A program made the position numbers and the translations under genes. A DNA stretch of 64,000 nucleotides. It comes from Myxococcota bacterium (GTDB lineage Bacteria > Myxococcota > UBA727 > JABDBI01). The stretch is taken from contig JAZKCZ010000001.1 of the NCBI GenBank assembly GCA_040387835.1, forward strand, positions 62,001 through 126,000, in the 5' to 3' direction. Below, piece by piece: positions 26,518 to 36,900 of the stretch; positions within the stretch are counted from its first letter, which is position 1; every line of letters starts with the position of its first letter. The notes under the pieces are model-generated. The model saw nothing but the letters and a program-made list of their open reading frames with translations, was not told the origin of the DNA and made no database searches.

Positions 26518-29500
26518 TCATTGTACCCAAAGTTCGGATTCAGCAGGTGTAGGGGCGGGGGCTCTGTCGTTCACTTGTACGTGAACGGTCCTGCTAATGC
26601 CTGCTTGCTCCATGGTGACGCCGTATAATTGATCGGCTTTTTCCATGGTGCGCTTATTGTGGGTGATCACAATAAATTGTGAAATCTTTGACATTTCGGC
26701 CACCATTTGGCTGAAGCGGTCTACGTTAGCTTCATCTAATGGCGCGTCCACTTCGTCTAATAGACAGAAAGGGGAGGGCTTGATGAGGAAGATGGAGAAG
26801 ATCAGGCTGGTGGCGGTCAGCGCTTTCTCACCGCCGCTCATGAGTGCAATAGAGGCAAGTTTTTTGCCTGGCGGTTGGGCGAAGATTTCCACGCCAGTGT
26901 TTAAGAGGTCTGCTGGATTGGTTAGCTCGAGCCACGCTTTGCCGCCTCTGAAGAGTCTTGGGAAGACTTGAGAGAAGCGCTCATTGATGGCGTTGAAGGC
27001 TTCTTCGAAACGCTGTTTGGTCGTTTCATTGATTTTTTGAATGGCGGCTTCTAGTTGGCCTAGGGCATTTGCTAAGTCTTCGCTTTGGGTGCTTAAGAAG
27101 GTGTAGCGTTTGCCGAGTTCAGCGAATTCTTCGATAGCGCCTTGATTGATCGGGCCTAGGTTATCCAGTTGGCGTTTAAGTGTTTTAAGCTCGGCTTCGC
27201 TGGTTTCGGCGTCAAAGTTTTTATGATGATAGTCGTGGATGATTTGCGCTGGGAGCAGTTGGTACTTGTCGTAAAGGCGCTTGTTTACGGCTTCAAGGGA
27301 TAGTTCGGCTTCGCGAATTTCTAGGAGTAGTTTGTGCGTTAGCTTCTGCAGAGCATCGATGTCTTGGCGTTGCTTTGAAATGCCGGCTTCTAGGCCTGCC
27401 AGAACTTGTCTTTGTTTGGCGCAGGATTCTTGCTCGGCGATTTGGTTTTGCTTAAGCGCCGCGAGTTCTTTGGTGGCTGTTTCGATTTTTTCGGCGGCTA
27501 GTTTCGCTTGTGCGTGCAGCTGGATTTCATCTTCGGAGAGTTCGCTGAGTTGCCGGCTTAGGTTTTGGATTTGAAGTCTGATGTCTTCGATATTTTGAGT
27601 GGTTTGTTGTTCGGATCTGGTTAAGTGGCTTAAGCGCTCTTTGGCTGAAGCGGCTTCGATTCTAATGTGAGTGAACGCTTCGCTTTGGGCTGCGAAATCG
27701 GTTTCAAATTGGGTCATCTGAAGCTGATGAGCGGAGAGGTCCATTTCCAACTTTTGATGCACTTCTAGAGCTAGGGCCCATTTGTCTTGTAGGGCTTTGA
27801 GTTGGTCTTCTGAATAGGCTGGGTTGACTTGCAATTTGGCCGATTCGGATTCTAGTGCTGAAATTCTTGAGCGCAGGCTCTTGTCACTGCTTTCGCGGTT
27901 TTTGAGAGCTTCTTCTAGGCGGGCTGCGCTTAAGGAGATCGTTTGCTGTTGAGTTTTCAGGGCGTCTAGCTGATCGCGGGTGCTTTGTTGTTCTTTGGTT
28001 AGGACTTCGATGGCTAGAGTGCTGGACTCTAGTTCGGATTGAAGCGTGGTGAGTTCGGCCTGAAGGGCAGCGATCTCGCGTTTTTTGACTAAGAGGCCGG
28101 CGCTTTTTACGCGGTCGCCTGCAACGCATGAGCCGTCGATGTCGTAAAGTTCACCGGATTTGGTGATTAGGATGATGCCTTCTTGGCGGGCTTTCGGCCA
28201 TTTTACAAGCGCTTCTTCGGTGTTTTCGACAATGTCGAATTTAAGCGGGTTGTTGGTGTCGGTGAAAAAGCGCAAGCGGCCTTTTTGAGAGAGTTCGAGG
28301 CCTGTGAGCAGATCTTGAACCAGGTAGGCTTCTAGGCGATCGCCGCAGGCGTCTTCGATCAGGCTTTCGAAGGATTCTGGGATATCGACTAGCTCGCCTG
28401 CGCGCTTTAGGCCGGCGTGTTCGGGGCGCTTTGGATCTTTCAGCGATTCGATGAGGGCGCTTAGGCGGCCTTGTTTGGAGGCGAGGCTTGCTGCTAGCTT
28501 TTGCTTTGATTGATTGGCTTCGTTTAGGCGGTTGTTTAGTTCGCTGAGTGCCGTTTGAGCTGCGCTGATTTCAATTTGACGCGACTGTTTTTCTTCGTTT
28601 GTCTTTTGAATGTCTGCGGCAAGCGACTGCCTTTGGCTGTCGGCGGCTTCGAGTTGAGTTTTTAGAAGAGCGGTCTCTTGTTCTAAGGTTTTTTCCCGCT
28701 GTTTGGCTTGTTCGCGCTGTTGAATGCGCGAGTTGATTTCGCCCTGAGCTTGAGTGGCTTCTCGGGCCGCCTGCATGATCTTGGATTGAATTAAGTTGGT
28801 TGTTTGATGATAGCCAGCGCGGGTAGCGGTTAGCTGCTGCAGGTTGGCGGAGGCGATGCTGACGCGCTGTTCTACATTGGCGTTTTCGGCGGCAACGGTT
28901 TGTTTTTGGAGGGCGAGTTGCTCTTTTTCTGCGTTGAGTTGTAGCAGTCGTTGCTCGATGCGTTTGGTTTCGTCAGCAGTGTGCAGGGCTTGCTTTTGTT
29001 TGGAAGCAAGCGTGCTTTCGGTAAACTGGATATCCCGCTGGGACAGCGCGATGGAGCTGTCTACGGCTTGGATCATGCTTTGTGTGAGGTTCAGCTTTTG
29101 CTGCGCATCGTTTAGCAGATCACGTTCCGTTTGGACGGCAGCTTCATGGCTGGCGATGGCTTCTAATTGATTTAAGAGCGCTTCTTCTGCGGCGCTGTGT
29201 TGGATGCGGTGAAACTGAGCTTGGTTGGTGAAATCGAAGAAACGGATGCTGGCTTCATGTAGCTCGAAATCGCGGATTTGGGCGTTTAGATTTTGAAAGC
29301 GCTCGGCTTTTTGGGCTTGTTTTTCCAAAGAGCCTAAGCGTTGCTCGACTTCCTTGGTAATATCATTAATGCGAAGTAGGTTTTGGCTGGTGCTGTCCAT
29401 TTTTCGCTCGGCAGCAAGCTTTCGCATTTTATATTTGGTGATTCCAGCGGCTTCTTCGATGATTTGGCGACGGTCTTCTGGTTTTGCTTGTACTAGGCTT

Positions 29501-29949
29501 GCCACTCGGCCTTGTTCGATTATCGAGTATGCTTTGGTTCCTACGCCGGTGCCCAGAAAAAATTCAGTGATATCTCGCAATCGGCAAGTGCGTTTATTGA
29601 TTTCATATTCGGAGTCGCCGTTTCTGTAGAGACGTCTAGTGACTTCAATTTCATCGAAATGACTGTATTCGCTAGGAACTAATTGACCGTCGTTTTCCAG
29701 TGTTAATGACACTTCTGCGAGGCCCATGGGTCCGCGATTTTGTGATCCATTAAAGATAATATCCTGCATTTGATCGCCACGCAGGTGTTTGGCGTTTTGC
29801 TCACCCATAACCCATCTCAGGGCATCCACGACGTTCGATTTGCCACAACCATTGGGCCCAACAATTCCTGTAACGCCAGCATCAAAATGAATAACCGCTC
29901 GATCGGCAAATGATTTAAAGCCAAATATTTCCAGCCGCTTAATCCGCAT
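26518..29949 (-). CDS. smc: Chromosome segregation protein SMC
   Basis: SMC is the ATPase core of the condensin complex that compacts and separates chromosomes. The 1143-residue protein begins MRIKRLEIFGFKSFADR, with Walker A GPNGCGKSN at residues 31-39. The hinge lies around residues 510-650 (HAGLKRAGELVDIPESFESL), flanked by two long coiled coils. The C-terminal head has the ABC signature LMSGGEKALTATSLIFSIF and Walker B PFCLLDEVDAPLDE. The gene is divergent from secE (78 bp between starts). It leads a run of minus-strand genes ending in thrS, but the shared transcript is not established. Confidence 0.97.
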   Translation of the reverse strand: MRIKRLEIFGFKSFADRAVIHFDAGVTGIVGPNGCGKSNVVDALRWVMGEQNAKHLRGDQMQDIIFNGSQNRGPMGLAEVSLTLENDGQLVPSEYSHFDEIEVTRRLYRNGDSEYEINKRTCRLRDITEFFLGTGVGTKAYSIIEQGRVASLVQAKPEDRRQIIEEAAGITKYKMRKLAAERKMDSTSQNLLRINDITKEVEQRLGSLEKQAQKAERFQNLNAQIRDFELHEASIRFFDFTNQAQFHRIQHSAAEEALLNQLEAIASHEAAVQTERDLLNDAQQKLNLTQSMIQAVDSSIALSQRDIQFTESTLASKQKQALHTADETKRIEQRLLQLNAEKEQLALQKQTVAAENANVEQRVSIASANLQQLTATRAGYHQTTNLIQSKIMQAAREATQAQGEINSRIQQREQAKQREKTLEQETALLKTQLEAADSQRQSLAADIQKTNEEKQSRQIEISAAQTALSELNNRLNEANQSKQKLAASLASKQGRLSALIESLKDPKRPEHAGLKRAGELVDIPESFESLIEDACGDRLEAYLVQDLLTGLELSQKGRLRFFTDTNNPLKFDIVENTEEALVKWPKARQEGIILITKSGELYDIDGSCVAGDRVKSAGLLVKKREIAALQAELTTLQSELESSTLAIEVLTKEQQSTRDQLDALKTQQQTISLSAARLEEALKNRESSDKSLRSRISALESESAKLQVNPAYSEDQLKALQDKWALALEVHQKLEMDLSAHQLQMTQFETDFAAQSEAFTHIRIEAASAKERLSHLTRSEQQTTQNIEDIRLQIQNLSRQLSELSEDEIQLHAQAKLAAEKIETATKELAALKQNQIAEQESCAKQRQVLAGLEAGISKQRQDIDALQKLTHKLLLEIREAELSLEAVNKRLYDKYQLLPAQIIHDYHHKNFDAETSEAELKTLKRQLDNLGPINQGAIEEFAELGKRYTFLSTQSEDLANALGQLEAAIQKINETTKQRFEEAFNAINERFSQVFPRLFRGGKAWLELTNPADLLNTGVEIFAQPPGKKLASIALMSGGEKALTATSLIFSIFLIKPSPFCLLDEVDAPLDEANVDRFSQMVAEMSKISQFIVITHNKRTMEKADQLYGVTMEQAGISRTVHVQVNDRAPAPTPAESELWVQ

Positions 29950-30027
29950 GGGCTTAGACTAGACAATTTTTGAAAGTAGTGCTATCCAGGTCCCTCTTTT
30001 TTACGCTTGCTTGCCCCGGAGTCTACC

Positions 30028-30417
30028 ATGCGATCCAAAGGAACCCTGGTATTTTTATTTTATACCCTAGCTACTTTATTAGTAGGTACGGTGTTTACCC
30101 TTGCAACCCGAGAGATCTTTGGGTTTTTCAGGGTAATGGATACCCCATTGCTCGGACAAAATTTCCTTTTGTCAAACTTGGTAGGATCGGCGCTCGCGCT
30201 TATAGCTCTGATTTATAGTGCTTTTTTGAATCAAAGGGCTAGAGACTTTATCGAACAATGCATTGAAGAATTGCATAAAGTCGCATGGCCTTCTTGGATG
30301 GAAACACGGAAAGCGACCTTCACGGTGATTCTGGTGTCTTTGATTGCAGCGCTTATATTAGGCTTTTTTGACTCTATTTTTGGTTGGCTATCCAACCATG
30401 ATTTCTTTTTGGGATAA
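30028..30417 (+). CDS. secE: Preprotein translocase subunit SecE
   Basis: SecE stabilises the SecYEG channel in the inner membrane. The 129-residue protein has three membrane segments, like the longer proteobacterial form. The universal core is IEQCIEELHKVAWPSWMETRKATFTV followed by the last transmembrane helix. The ATG at 30028 is chosen over the TTG at 30007 because CCGGAG lies about 10 bases before it and the upstream residues are not conserved. It sits just upstream of nusG (three bases), the usual arrangement. Confidence 0.95.
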   Translation: MRSKGTLVFLFYTLATLLVGTVFTLATREIFGFFRVMDTPLLGQNFLLSNLVGSALALIALIYSAFLNQRARDFIEQCIEELHKVAWPSWMETRKATFTVILVSLIAALILGFFDSIFGWLSNHDFFLG

Positions 30418-30420
30418 ATT

Positions 30421-30966
30421 ATGACCGAAACAACAGCAGATTTAAAATGGTATGTCGTGCATACCTATGCAGGATTTGAGAACAAGGTAAAAAAAGGCCT
30501 TGAAGATAGGATCGCTCAGTATTCGATGGGAGAGCGATTTGGCGAGATTTGGGTTCCGACCGAAGTTGTAGAAGAAATTAAATCGGGCGTTCGTAAGTCT
30601 CAAAGCCGTAAATGCTTTCCAAGCTACATATTAGTTCAGATGGACTTTTCAGATGAAACTGCGCATTTGGTGCGTAACACTGCGAAAGTAACTGGCTTTG
30701 TGGGTAATTCTAAAAAGCCTGTACCTTTGAGCGCTGCTGAAGTTGAACGGATGCATGCGATGGTGCATGGCGCCCCTAAAGTCCGGGCGAAGATTGAGTT
30801 TGTGGAAGGCGACCAAGTCAAAGTAATTGAAGGTCCGTTCGCAAACTTTAGTGGCGCAGTGGAAGAAGTGAAGCCCGAAAAGCAGAAACTGCGTGTTTTG
30901 GTATCTATTTTTGGCCGTGCAACACCTGTTGAATTGGATTACGCGCAAGTAGAGCGTATTGCGTAA
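30421..30966 (+). CDS. nusG: Transcription termination/antitermination factor NusG
   Basis: NusG binds RNA polymerase and couples it to Rho or the ribosome. The 181-residue protein has the NGN domain (WYVVHTYAGFENKVKKGLEDR, SRKCFPSYILVQMDF, VRNTAKVTGFVGN) and a C-terminal KOW domain (FVEGDQVKVIEGPFANFSG). Length is typical. The gene is three bases after secE and 36 bp before rplK, the standard secE-nusG-rplK order. Confidence 0.97.
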   Translation: MTETTADLKWYVVHTYAGFENKVKKGLEDRIAQYSMGERFGEIWVPTEVVEEIKSGVRKSQSRKCFPSYILVQMDFSDETAHLVRNTAKVTGFVGNSKKPVPLSAAEVERMHAMVHGAPKVRAKIEFVEGDQVKVIEGPFANFSGAVEEVKPEKQKLRVLVSIFGRATPVELDYAQVERIA

Positions 30967-31002
30967 TTCCAAAAGTCTGCCTAAGAAAAACGAGGAAAAA
31001 TT

Positions 31003-31446
31003 ATGGCAAAGAAGATTACAGCATTTATTAAGCTGCAGATTCCGGCAGGAAAGGCCACACCAGCCCCACCAGTAGGACCTGCGTTAGGTCAACACGGCCT
31101 CAATATTCCAGGTTTCTGTAAAGAGTTTAATGCTCGGACACAGGATCAAGCTGGAATGGTGATCCCGATCGTGATCACGGCTTATTCCGATAAGTCTTTC
31201 ACTTTCGAGTGCAAAACACCCCCAGCATCGATTCTGCTGAAGAAAGCTGCCGGCCTTAAAACCGACAAAAAGCCAGGTGCAGGAGCTAAAAACCCAGGCA
31301 AGGAAAAAGTTGGTAAAGTGACCCTCGAACAAGTTGCTCAGATCGCTAAAACCAAAGCGCCTGATTTGAACTGTTACGATGTGGAAGCTGGAATTCGAAT
31401 CATTTCAGGTACTGCCCGTTCTATGGGCATTGAGGTTGGGGCTTAA
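31003..31446 (+). CDS. rplK: 50S ribosomal protein L11
   Basis: L11 forms the GTPase-associated stalk base with 23S rRNA. The 147-residue protein has the N-terminal [26 protein letters not shown] block, the [18 protein letters not shown] motif and the C-terminal RNA-binding domain ending with [11 protein letters not shown] good AGGAAAAA-type leader with GAGG precedes the ATG. rplA follows after two bases. Confidence 0.98.
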   Translation: MAKKITAFIKLQIPAGKATPAPPVGPALGQHGLNIPGFCKEFNARTQDQAGMVIPIVITAYSDKSFTFECKTPPASILLKKAAGLKTDKKPGAGAKNPGKEKVGKVTLEQVAQIAKTKAPDLNCYDVEAGIRIISGTARSMGIEVGA

Positions 31447-31448
31447 GA

Positions 31449-32153
31449 ATGTCAAAGCACGGTAAAAAATTTATTCAGGCGAGCAAAAAAGTTGAACCTC
31501 AAAAGCGTTATGCTGTGAGCGAAGCTTGTGCTCTTGTCAAAGAATGCAAAACTGCAAAGTTTGATGAATCGGTTGATGTTGCGATGAACTTGGGTGTAGA
31601 CCCGAAACACGCTGACCAAAACATCAGAGGCGCAGTCGCTCTGCCTCACGGTACCGGTAAAACTGTCCGTATCGCTGTATTTGCTAAAGGCCCTAAAGCT
31701 AAAGAAGCTGAAGATGCTGGCGCAGATGTGGTTGGTGCTGAAGACTTGGCTACCCGCATTGAAGGTGGCTTCATGGACTTCGATAAAGTGATCGCATCGC
31801 CAGATATGATGGCTGTTGTGGGTAAACTTGGTAAAGTTCTTGGACCTAGAGGTCTCATGCCTAACCCTAAAGTTGGCACAGTGACCATGGATGTGGCTAA
31901 GGCTGTTAAAGAAATTAAAGCCGGTAAGATTGAATTCAAGGTTGATAAGACTGGAACACTTCATGCACCACTCGGTCGCGTGTCTTTTTCAGTTGAAGAT
32001 CTTCAAAACAATTTGAAAACTTTGTTTGCAGCAGTATTGCGCGCCAAGCCTGCGACTGTTAAAGGTCAGTACGTACGCAAAGTAACTCTATCATCAACGA
32101 TGGGCCCTGGTGTGAAACTAGATGTGTCCCAGATGATGACTGTAGCTGAGTAG
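31449..32153 (+). CDS. rplA: 50S ribosomal protein L1
   Basis: L1 binds the mobile L1 stalk of 23S rRNA and in many bacteria represses its own L11-L1 mRNA. The 234-residue product carries [53 protein letters not shown] and the closing [10 protein letters not shown]. It is two bases after rplK, implying coupled translation. The following 132 bp form the rplJ leader. Confidence 0.98.
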   Translation: MSKHGKKFIQASKKVEPQKRYAVSEACALVKECKTAKFDESVDVAMNLGVDPKHADQNIRGAVALPHGTGKTVRIAVFAKGPKAKEAEDAGADVVGAEDLATRIEGGFMDFDKVIASPDMMAVVGKLGKVLGPRGLMPNPKVGTVTMDVAKAVKEIKAGKIEFKVDKTGTLHAPLGRVSFSVEDLQNNLKTLFAAVLRAKPATVKGQYVRKVTLSSTMGPGVKLDVSQMMTVAE

Positions 32154-32285
32154 TATTTAAGATTTTGAGTCAATGACAGCAGGGGCTTTTTTAATAAAGC
32201 TTAAACAACCTGCCGAGACATAAGTGTGAATTTTCCGCGAGGATTAAACAGCGCATGTCTCGATTTATTTTAAGGAGATGTGCGA
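32154..32285 (+). promoter_or_regulatory. L10 leader (rplJL autoregulatory region)
   Basis: The 132-base gap before rplJ can form extensive structure. CAGG near 32180 can pair with CCTG near 32209 around an inner GCTTT/AAAGC stem with an unpaired purine-rich bulge. CGAGACAT (32214-32221) is perfectly complementary to ATGTCTCG (32255-32262). This is the position and style of the L10-L12 binding leader that represses rplJL translation in many bacteria. The ribosome binding site AGGAG (32273-32277) follows. A fold comparison with the known L10 leader family has not been done. Confidence 0.7.
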
Positions 32286-32804
32286 ATGGAACGAGCGGAT
32301 AAACAAGAACAGATTGAATTTTTAAAGGGTGTTTTTGGTTCTGCTGAGTCAATTGTTTTGACCAGCGTCCAAGGCCTGAATGCCACCCAAATAGCCACGT
32401 TGCGCCGCAACCTTCATGAGGCAGGCGTTGGTTTTAAAGTAATTAAGAACAAATTAGCTCGCATCGCTTCTGACAGCACTCCTGTCAAAGCTTTGTTCGA
32501 AGACTTCGCAAACTCAACCGCAATCGCGTGGAGTGACACAGACGCTGTGGCACCTGCGAAGATTTTGGTTAAGTTCCAAGAAGGACTAGAGAAATTTGAG
32601 ATTAAGGCTGGCTATAACGCTGGTCAAAGACTGGATTTGGCACGGATTAAAACATTCGCCAAATTGCCAAGTCTGGATGAATTGCGTGCGCAGTTGTTGG
32701 GCGCCATTAATGCTGTACCGGCTAAGTTGCTGGCTCAGATTAACGCTCCAGCATCGCATGTGGTGGGTGTAATTTCGGCAAAAGTAGAAAAGGATAAGGA
32801 GTAG
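32286..32804 (+). CDS. rplJ: 50S ribosomal protein L10
   Basis: L10 anchors L7/L12 dimers to the ribosome. The 172-residue protein has the N-terminal [19 protein letters not shown], the [22 protein letters not shown] core and a C-terminal helix ([24 protein letters not shown]) that binds L12. The ATG at 32286 sits eight bases after AGGAG. The GTG at 32280 in the same frame is rejected because it would leave only two bases of spacing. rplL follows after five bases. Confidence 0.97.
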   Translation: MERADKQEQIEFLKGVFGSAESIVLTSVQGLNATQIATLRRNLHEAGVGFKVIKNKLARIASDSTPVKALFEDFANSTAIAWSDTDAVAPAKILVKFQEGLEKFEIKAGYNAGQRLDLARIKTFAKLPSLDELRAQLLGAINAVPAKLLAQINAPASHVVGVISAKVEKDKE

Positions 32805-32809
32805 TAAAA

Positions 32810-33193
32810 ATGGCAACAAATATTGAAAAATTAGGCGAAGAACTATCGGCTCTTAGCATCTTGGAAGCTTCAGAGCTTGTCAAAATGCTCGAAGACAAAT
32901 GGGGCGTAAAAGCCGCATCCGGTGGTGGCATGATGATGGCAGCAATGCCTGCAGCAGGTGCTCCTGCAGCAGCAGCTGAAAAAACTGAGTTCGACGTTGT
33001 TCTTGAAGCCGCTGGCGACAAGAAGATCCAAGTGATCAAAGTCGTTCGCGAATTGACAGGTCTTGGCCTCAAAGAAGCTAAAGATCTCGTCGACGGCGCT
33101 CCTAAGACCGTGAAAGAACACGTGTCCAAAGCTGACGCTGAAGCAATGAAGACAAAGCTTGAAGCAGAAGGCGCTAAAGTCTCTATCAAATAG
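32810..33193 (+). CDS. rplL: 50S ribosomal protein L7/L12
   Basis: L7/L12 recruits translation factors to the ribosome. The 127-residue protein has the N-terminal dimerisation domain, an alanine-rich hinge ([16 protein letters not shown]) and the C-terminal domain with [24 protein letters not shown] and [26 protein letters not shown] precedes the start. A terminator follows immediately, and rpoB is not next, which is unusual. Confidence 0.98.
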   Translation: MATNIEKLGEELSALSILEASELVKMLEDKWGVKAASGGGMMMAAMPAAGAPAAAAEKTEFDVVLEAAGDKKIQVIKVVRELTGLGLKEAKDLVDGAPKTVKEHVSKADAEAMKTKLEAEGAKVSIK

Positions 33194-33212
33194 TTAGAAC
33201 TTTAAGCGAGTT

Positions 33213-33260
33213 AAATCGGGAGAGGGTTTCAGTAAAATGAAGCCACCTCCCGATTTTTTT
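33213..33260 (+). terminator. Rho-independent terminator after rplL
   Basis: Ten-base arms AAATCGGGAG (33213-33222) and CTCCCGATTT (33247-33256) enclose a 24-base loop and are followed by a T-run to 33260. The position 20 bp after the rplL stop marks the end of the secE-rplL transcription block. Confidence 0.85.
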
Positions 33261-33264
33261 ATGG

Positions 33265-33357
33265 CCTCACCCCCAGCCCCTCTCCACCAAGTGGAGAGGG
33301 GAGTAATCAACGTTTTCAAGTCCCTCTCCAGGTACTGGAGAGGGATTTAGGGTGAGG
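33265..33357. repeat. Palindromic intergenic repeat (CCTCACCC type)
   Basis: The 93-bp element has inverted ends CCTCACCC and GGGTGAGG. Two internal hairpins are CCCTCTCCA/TGGAGAGGG near 33277-33300 and TCCCTCTCCAG/CTGGAGAGGGA near 33320-33345. It lies between rplL and rsmD and touches the rsmD stop codon. Related CTCTCCC/GGGAGAG hairpins are known dispersed repeats in many proteobacteria. A related hairpin occurs within mfd at 34912-34972. Confidence 0.85.
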
Positions 33358-33921
33358 TTACACCCGTCTCAAAAACGCCACCCAGGTGCCGCCGTATTTC
33401 TTCTCGCGAACAAATTCATAGCCTTCTGGCAAGGTGAAGTCTTCTTTGCTCTTGCAGCGAAAGACCACCAAAGTATCTTCATGGAGGCAGGGCTTTAAGT
33501 CTGACCAAAATGATGCTTCAAGCTTCAGGGTATAAGGCGGATCGACAAAAACCAGGTCAAAAATGCCTTCTCCAACAACGTTATATTTAACGAAAGTTAA
33601 GGCATCACATTCACGGAGTTTGCAGACTGAACCTAATTTGAGCTTGGCGATATTCGCTTTCACGCAGGCGGCAGTTTCACGGGATTTTTCAGTGAAGAAC
33701 ACAGTTTTGGCGCCTCTAGAGATGGCTTCAAAACCGTAAGCGCCGCTGCCTGCGAATAGATCGAGCACTTTGGCGTCTATAATATGTGTGCCTAAAGACG
33801 AGTAAATGGCTTCACGCACTCTGTCGCTTGCTGGTCTTACAAGATTTTCATCTGCTTCATTTGGGACGTTAAATCTTTGGCGCACCATTGTGCCGCCGGT
33901 TATTCTGAGTGTTCCTGCCAT
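33358..33921 (-). CDS. rsmD: 16S rRNA (guanine(966)-N(2))-methyltransferase RsmD
   Basis: RsmD methylates G966 of 16S rRNA with S-adenosylmethionine. The 187-residue protein has RPASDRVREAIYSSL, the SAM-binding VLDLFAGSGAYGFEAISRGA and the catalytic motif IFDLVFVDPPY. Length is normal. It converges on the rplL block and is divergent from mfd with 44 bp between starts. The stop codon lies at the edge of the palindromic repeat. Confidence 0.95.
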   Translation of the reverse strand: MAGTLRITGGTMVRQRFNVPNEADENLVRPASDRVREAIYSSLGTHIIDAKVLDLFAGSGAYGFEAISRGAKTVFFTEKSRETAACVKANIAKLKLGSVCKLRECDALTFVKYNVVGEGIFDLVFVDPPYTLKLEASFWSDLKPCLHEDTLVVFRCKSKEDFTLPEGYEFVREKKYGGTWVAFLRRV

Positions 33922-33965
33922 GGGCTTTATTCCTTAGAGCATGATTTTGTGTCATACAAGCGCTT

Positions 33966-36900
33966 ATGCAAGTTGCGCATCAGGCTGTAAAACAAAGTTC
34001 ATTAAAACCGGTCGTTTTGATAGCAAAAAATCAAAAGCAGGCTGAGCTGTTGTACCGGGACGTTCGGTTTCTTTTGGGTGAGCAGGCTGGTTTGGCATGG
34101 TTGTTAACGCCTGAAGAGCGCACGCCTTATCAGGCGACTTCACCTGATCCCGTCTGGCATATGGAGCAATTAGCGATTCTGCAAAAATTGGTTGCGGATG
34201 AGCCATTTAAAGTTTTGATCATGGCACCTCAGATGCTGGCGGTTAAGATTTTGCCGCCTGAAGTACTTTTGGATGAGCTTGAGTTTCTTTCTCACGGGGG
34301 CACGATTCCGCGGGATGAATTGGTGAAGCAGCTTTTGCATGCTGGTTATACTCAGGTAACTTCGGTTGAAGATCCCGGTACTTTTTCGGTGAGGGGCAGC
34401 ATTGTCGATTTTTATTGGACGGGGAATGCCCATCCTGTTCGTGTGGACCTTTTCGGGGACGAAATCGAACGGTTGTATTTCTTCGATGCGGGAACGCAAA
34501 AAAAGATAGAAAATTTGGACGAGTCCCGCTTTGGCTTGGTGCGCGATATTTTACTGACCGATGCCAATGTCGCGCGAGCCACGCAGGCGCTGAGAGATTT
34601 GGCTGACGAGCTAGAATATCCAACGCCTAAACTTCGGGAGAAGCTGGCGGATTTATCTAATCGCATTGCTTTTTTTGGTGTTGAGGGATTTTTGCCCGCT
34701 TTTTATGAGCGGCTTGGGTCGATTTTTGAATTGCTGGGTGGGGCGCAGTGGCTGTTTGAGGATTTTGAGGGTGTTTGGGATGCAGCGATGCTGCAGCAGC
34801 TCGATTATGAGGCGCATTATAAGACGGCTTTGGTTCGAGGGGAGTTGGCTTTTGAGCCTGCTGGGTTTTTGTGGAGGAGAAGTGAGATTGAGGGGTTGGT
34901 GCCTACGGGTGCGGGGAGCCCTCTTCCCATTTTGGTTAGCCAAAATCTCTCTCTCCCGGAGGGAGAGGGTAAGATCTTGGCGTTGGTTAAGAGGGTACAT
35001 GAGCTTCACCGAGATGGGGTTTCGGTGCTGCTGCCGGTTGGTGGGTTGGCGGGAGTGCATCTATATAAAGAGTTGTTGGAGTCGCATGGAGTTCAGGTGC
35101 GGCATTTAACTTCGACGTTTAGCTTTTTTGCGGCTTTTCAATTTAATACGTCCATTCATGCTTATACTTTTGTCGCAAAGCCCGAGCCTCCAGCGCAGAG
35201 TTCAGTGTTTAGTGATCTTGGCTACGCAGTATTTTCGGAAGACGATGTTTTTGGCGTTAAAGCCAAGCGGCAGGTCGGGAAAAAAGGTGGCTTTAAAACC
35301 ACCCTGGCCGATTTGGAAGTGGGCGATCCGATTGTTCATGTGGACCATGGGATTGGATTGTTTAAAGGCCTAACGCGCTTAAACGTGCGGGGCATTGAAC
35401 AAGATTATTTGCTGCTGACTTATGCAGGTGAAGACAAATTATATTTGCCGGTGCACCGCATTAATTTGATCCAGCCTTATTCAGGGGCCGAAGGTCAAAA
35501 TCCTCGCCTGGATAAACTTGGCGGGCAGGGTTGGCAGACACGTAAGAAAAAAGTTCAAGAAGCTGTGTTGGCCATGGCTCAGGATCTACTCAACTTGTAT
35601 GCCAAGCGCGAACTGGTCAAACGGCCGTTGTTCAAGGCGCCTGAAAGTCATTACGCAGAATTTGAAGCCGAGTTTCCATTTGAGACGACGCCAGATCAAC
35701 AAAAGGCTATCGATGATGTTTTGAGCGATATGCAAAAAGACAAGCCGATGGATAGGTTGATTTGCGGTGATGTTGGCTACGGCAAAACAGAAGTTGCCAT
35801 GCGAGCAGCCATGCTGGCTGTATTAAGCGGCAAGCAAGTGGCTGTTTTAGCACCTACGACGATTTTGGCCCAACAGCACGGTATTACATTCAGAGAGCGC
35901 TTTAAAAGCTCCGGCGCCCGGGTGGAAGTGGTGAGTCGCTTTCAAAAAGCGAGCCAAATTAAGGACATATTGGCTGAGGCTAGAGATGGCAAAGTTGATA
36001 TCTTGATCGGGACGCATCGAATTTTGTCTTCGGATGTTGGCTTTAAGAATTTAGGTCTTGTGATCGTTGATGAAGAGCAGCGCTTTGGCATCAAAGACAA
36101 AGAGCATTTGAAAAAACTTCGCACGCATACTGATATTTTGACGCTATCGGCCACGCCGATCCCCAGAACGCTTCAGATGGGCTTTTTCGGTATTAGAGAT
36201 TTGAGCGTGATTGAAACGCCTCCGGTCGATCGCAGGGCCATTCGAACGTCTTTGGTTCGTTTTGAAGACGAAATGATTCGAGAAAATATCTTGCGTGAGT
36301 TGCAGCGCGGCGGTCAGGTTTACTTTGTTCATAACCGCGTCAGCAGTATTTATGCGCGGGCTGACTACCTGCGTCTTTTGATCCCTGAGGCACGTATTGA
36401 AGTGGGCCATGGCCAAATGAACGAACACGATTTGGAAGACACCATGATTCGGTTCATGAAGCATGAGTTTCATGTGCTGGTATGCACAACTATTATAGAG
36501 ACAGGCATCGATGTGCCTACAGCTAACACGATGTTTATCGACCATGCCGATGATTTTGGTTTGGCGCAGCTTTATCAGTTGCGCGGGCGTATTGGTCGTA
36601 GCAAAGAGCGTGCATTTGCTTATTTGGTGATTCCAGGAAGCGAAGAGACGCTGACGCCTATTGCGCGTAAGCGGCTGGAGATTTTGCAGCGCTTTAGTGA
36701 ACTGGGAGCAGGATTTAGAATCGCGCAGCACGATCTGGAGCTTAGGGGCGCAGGCGATTTGCTAGGTAAAAGTCAGCATGGGCATGTGGCAGCAGTGGGT
36801 TACGATTTGTATTCGGACCTCTTAAAAGAAGCGGTGGAGCAGCTGAAAGGTCAAGCGCCGCAGGAAGCACCGGATCCAGATATTCAGGTGCCTCAGGCAG

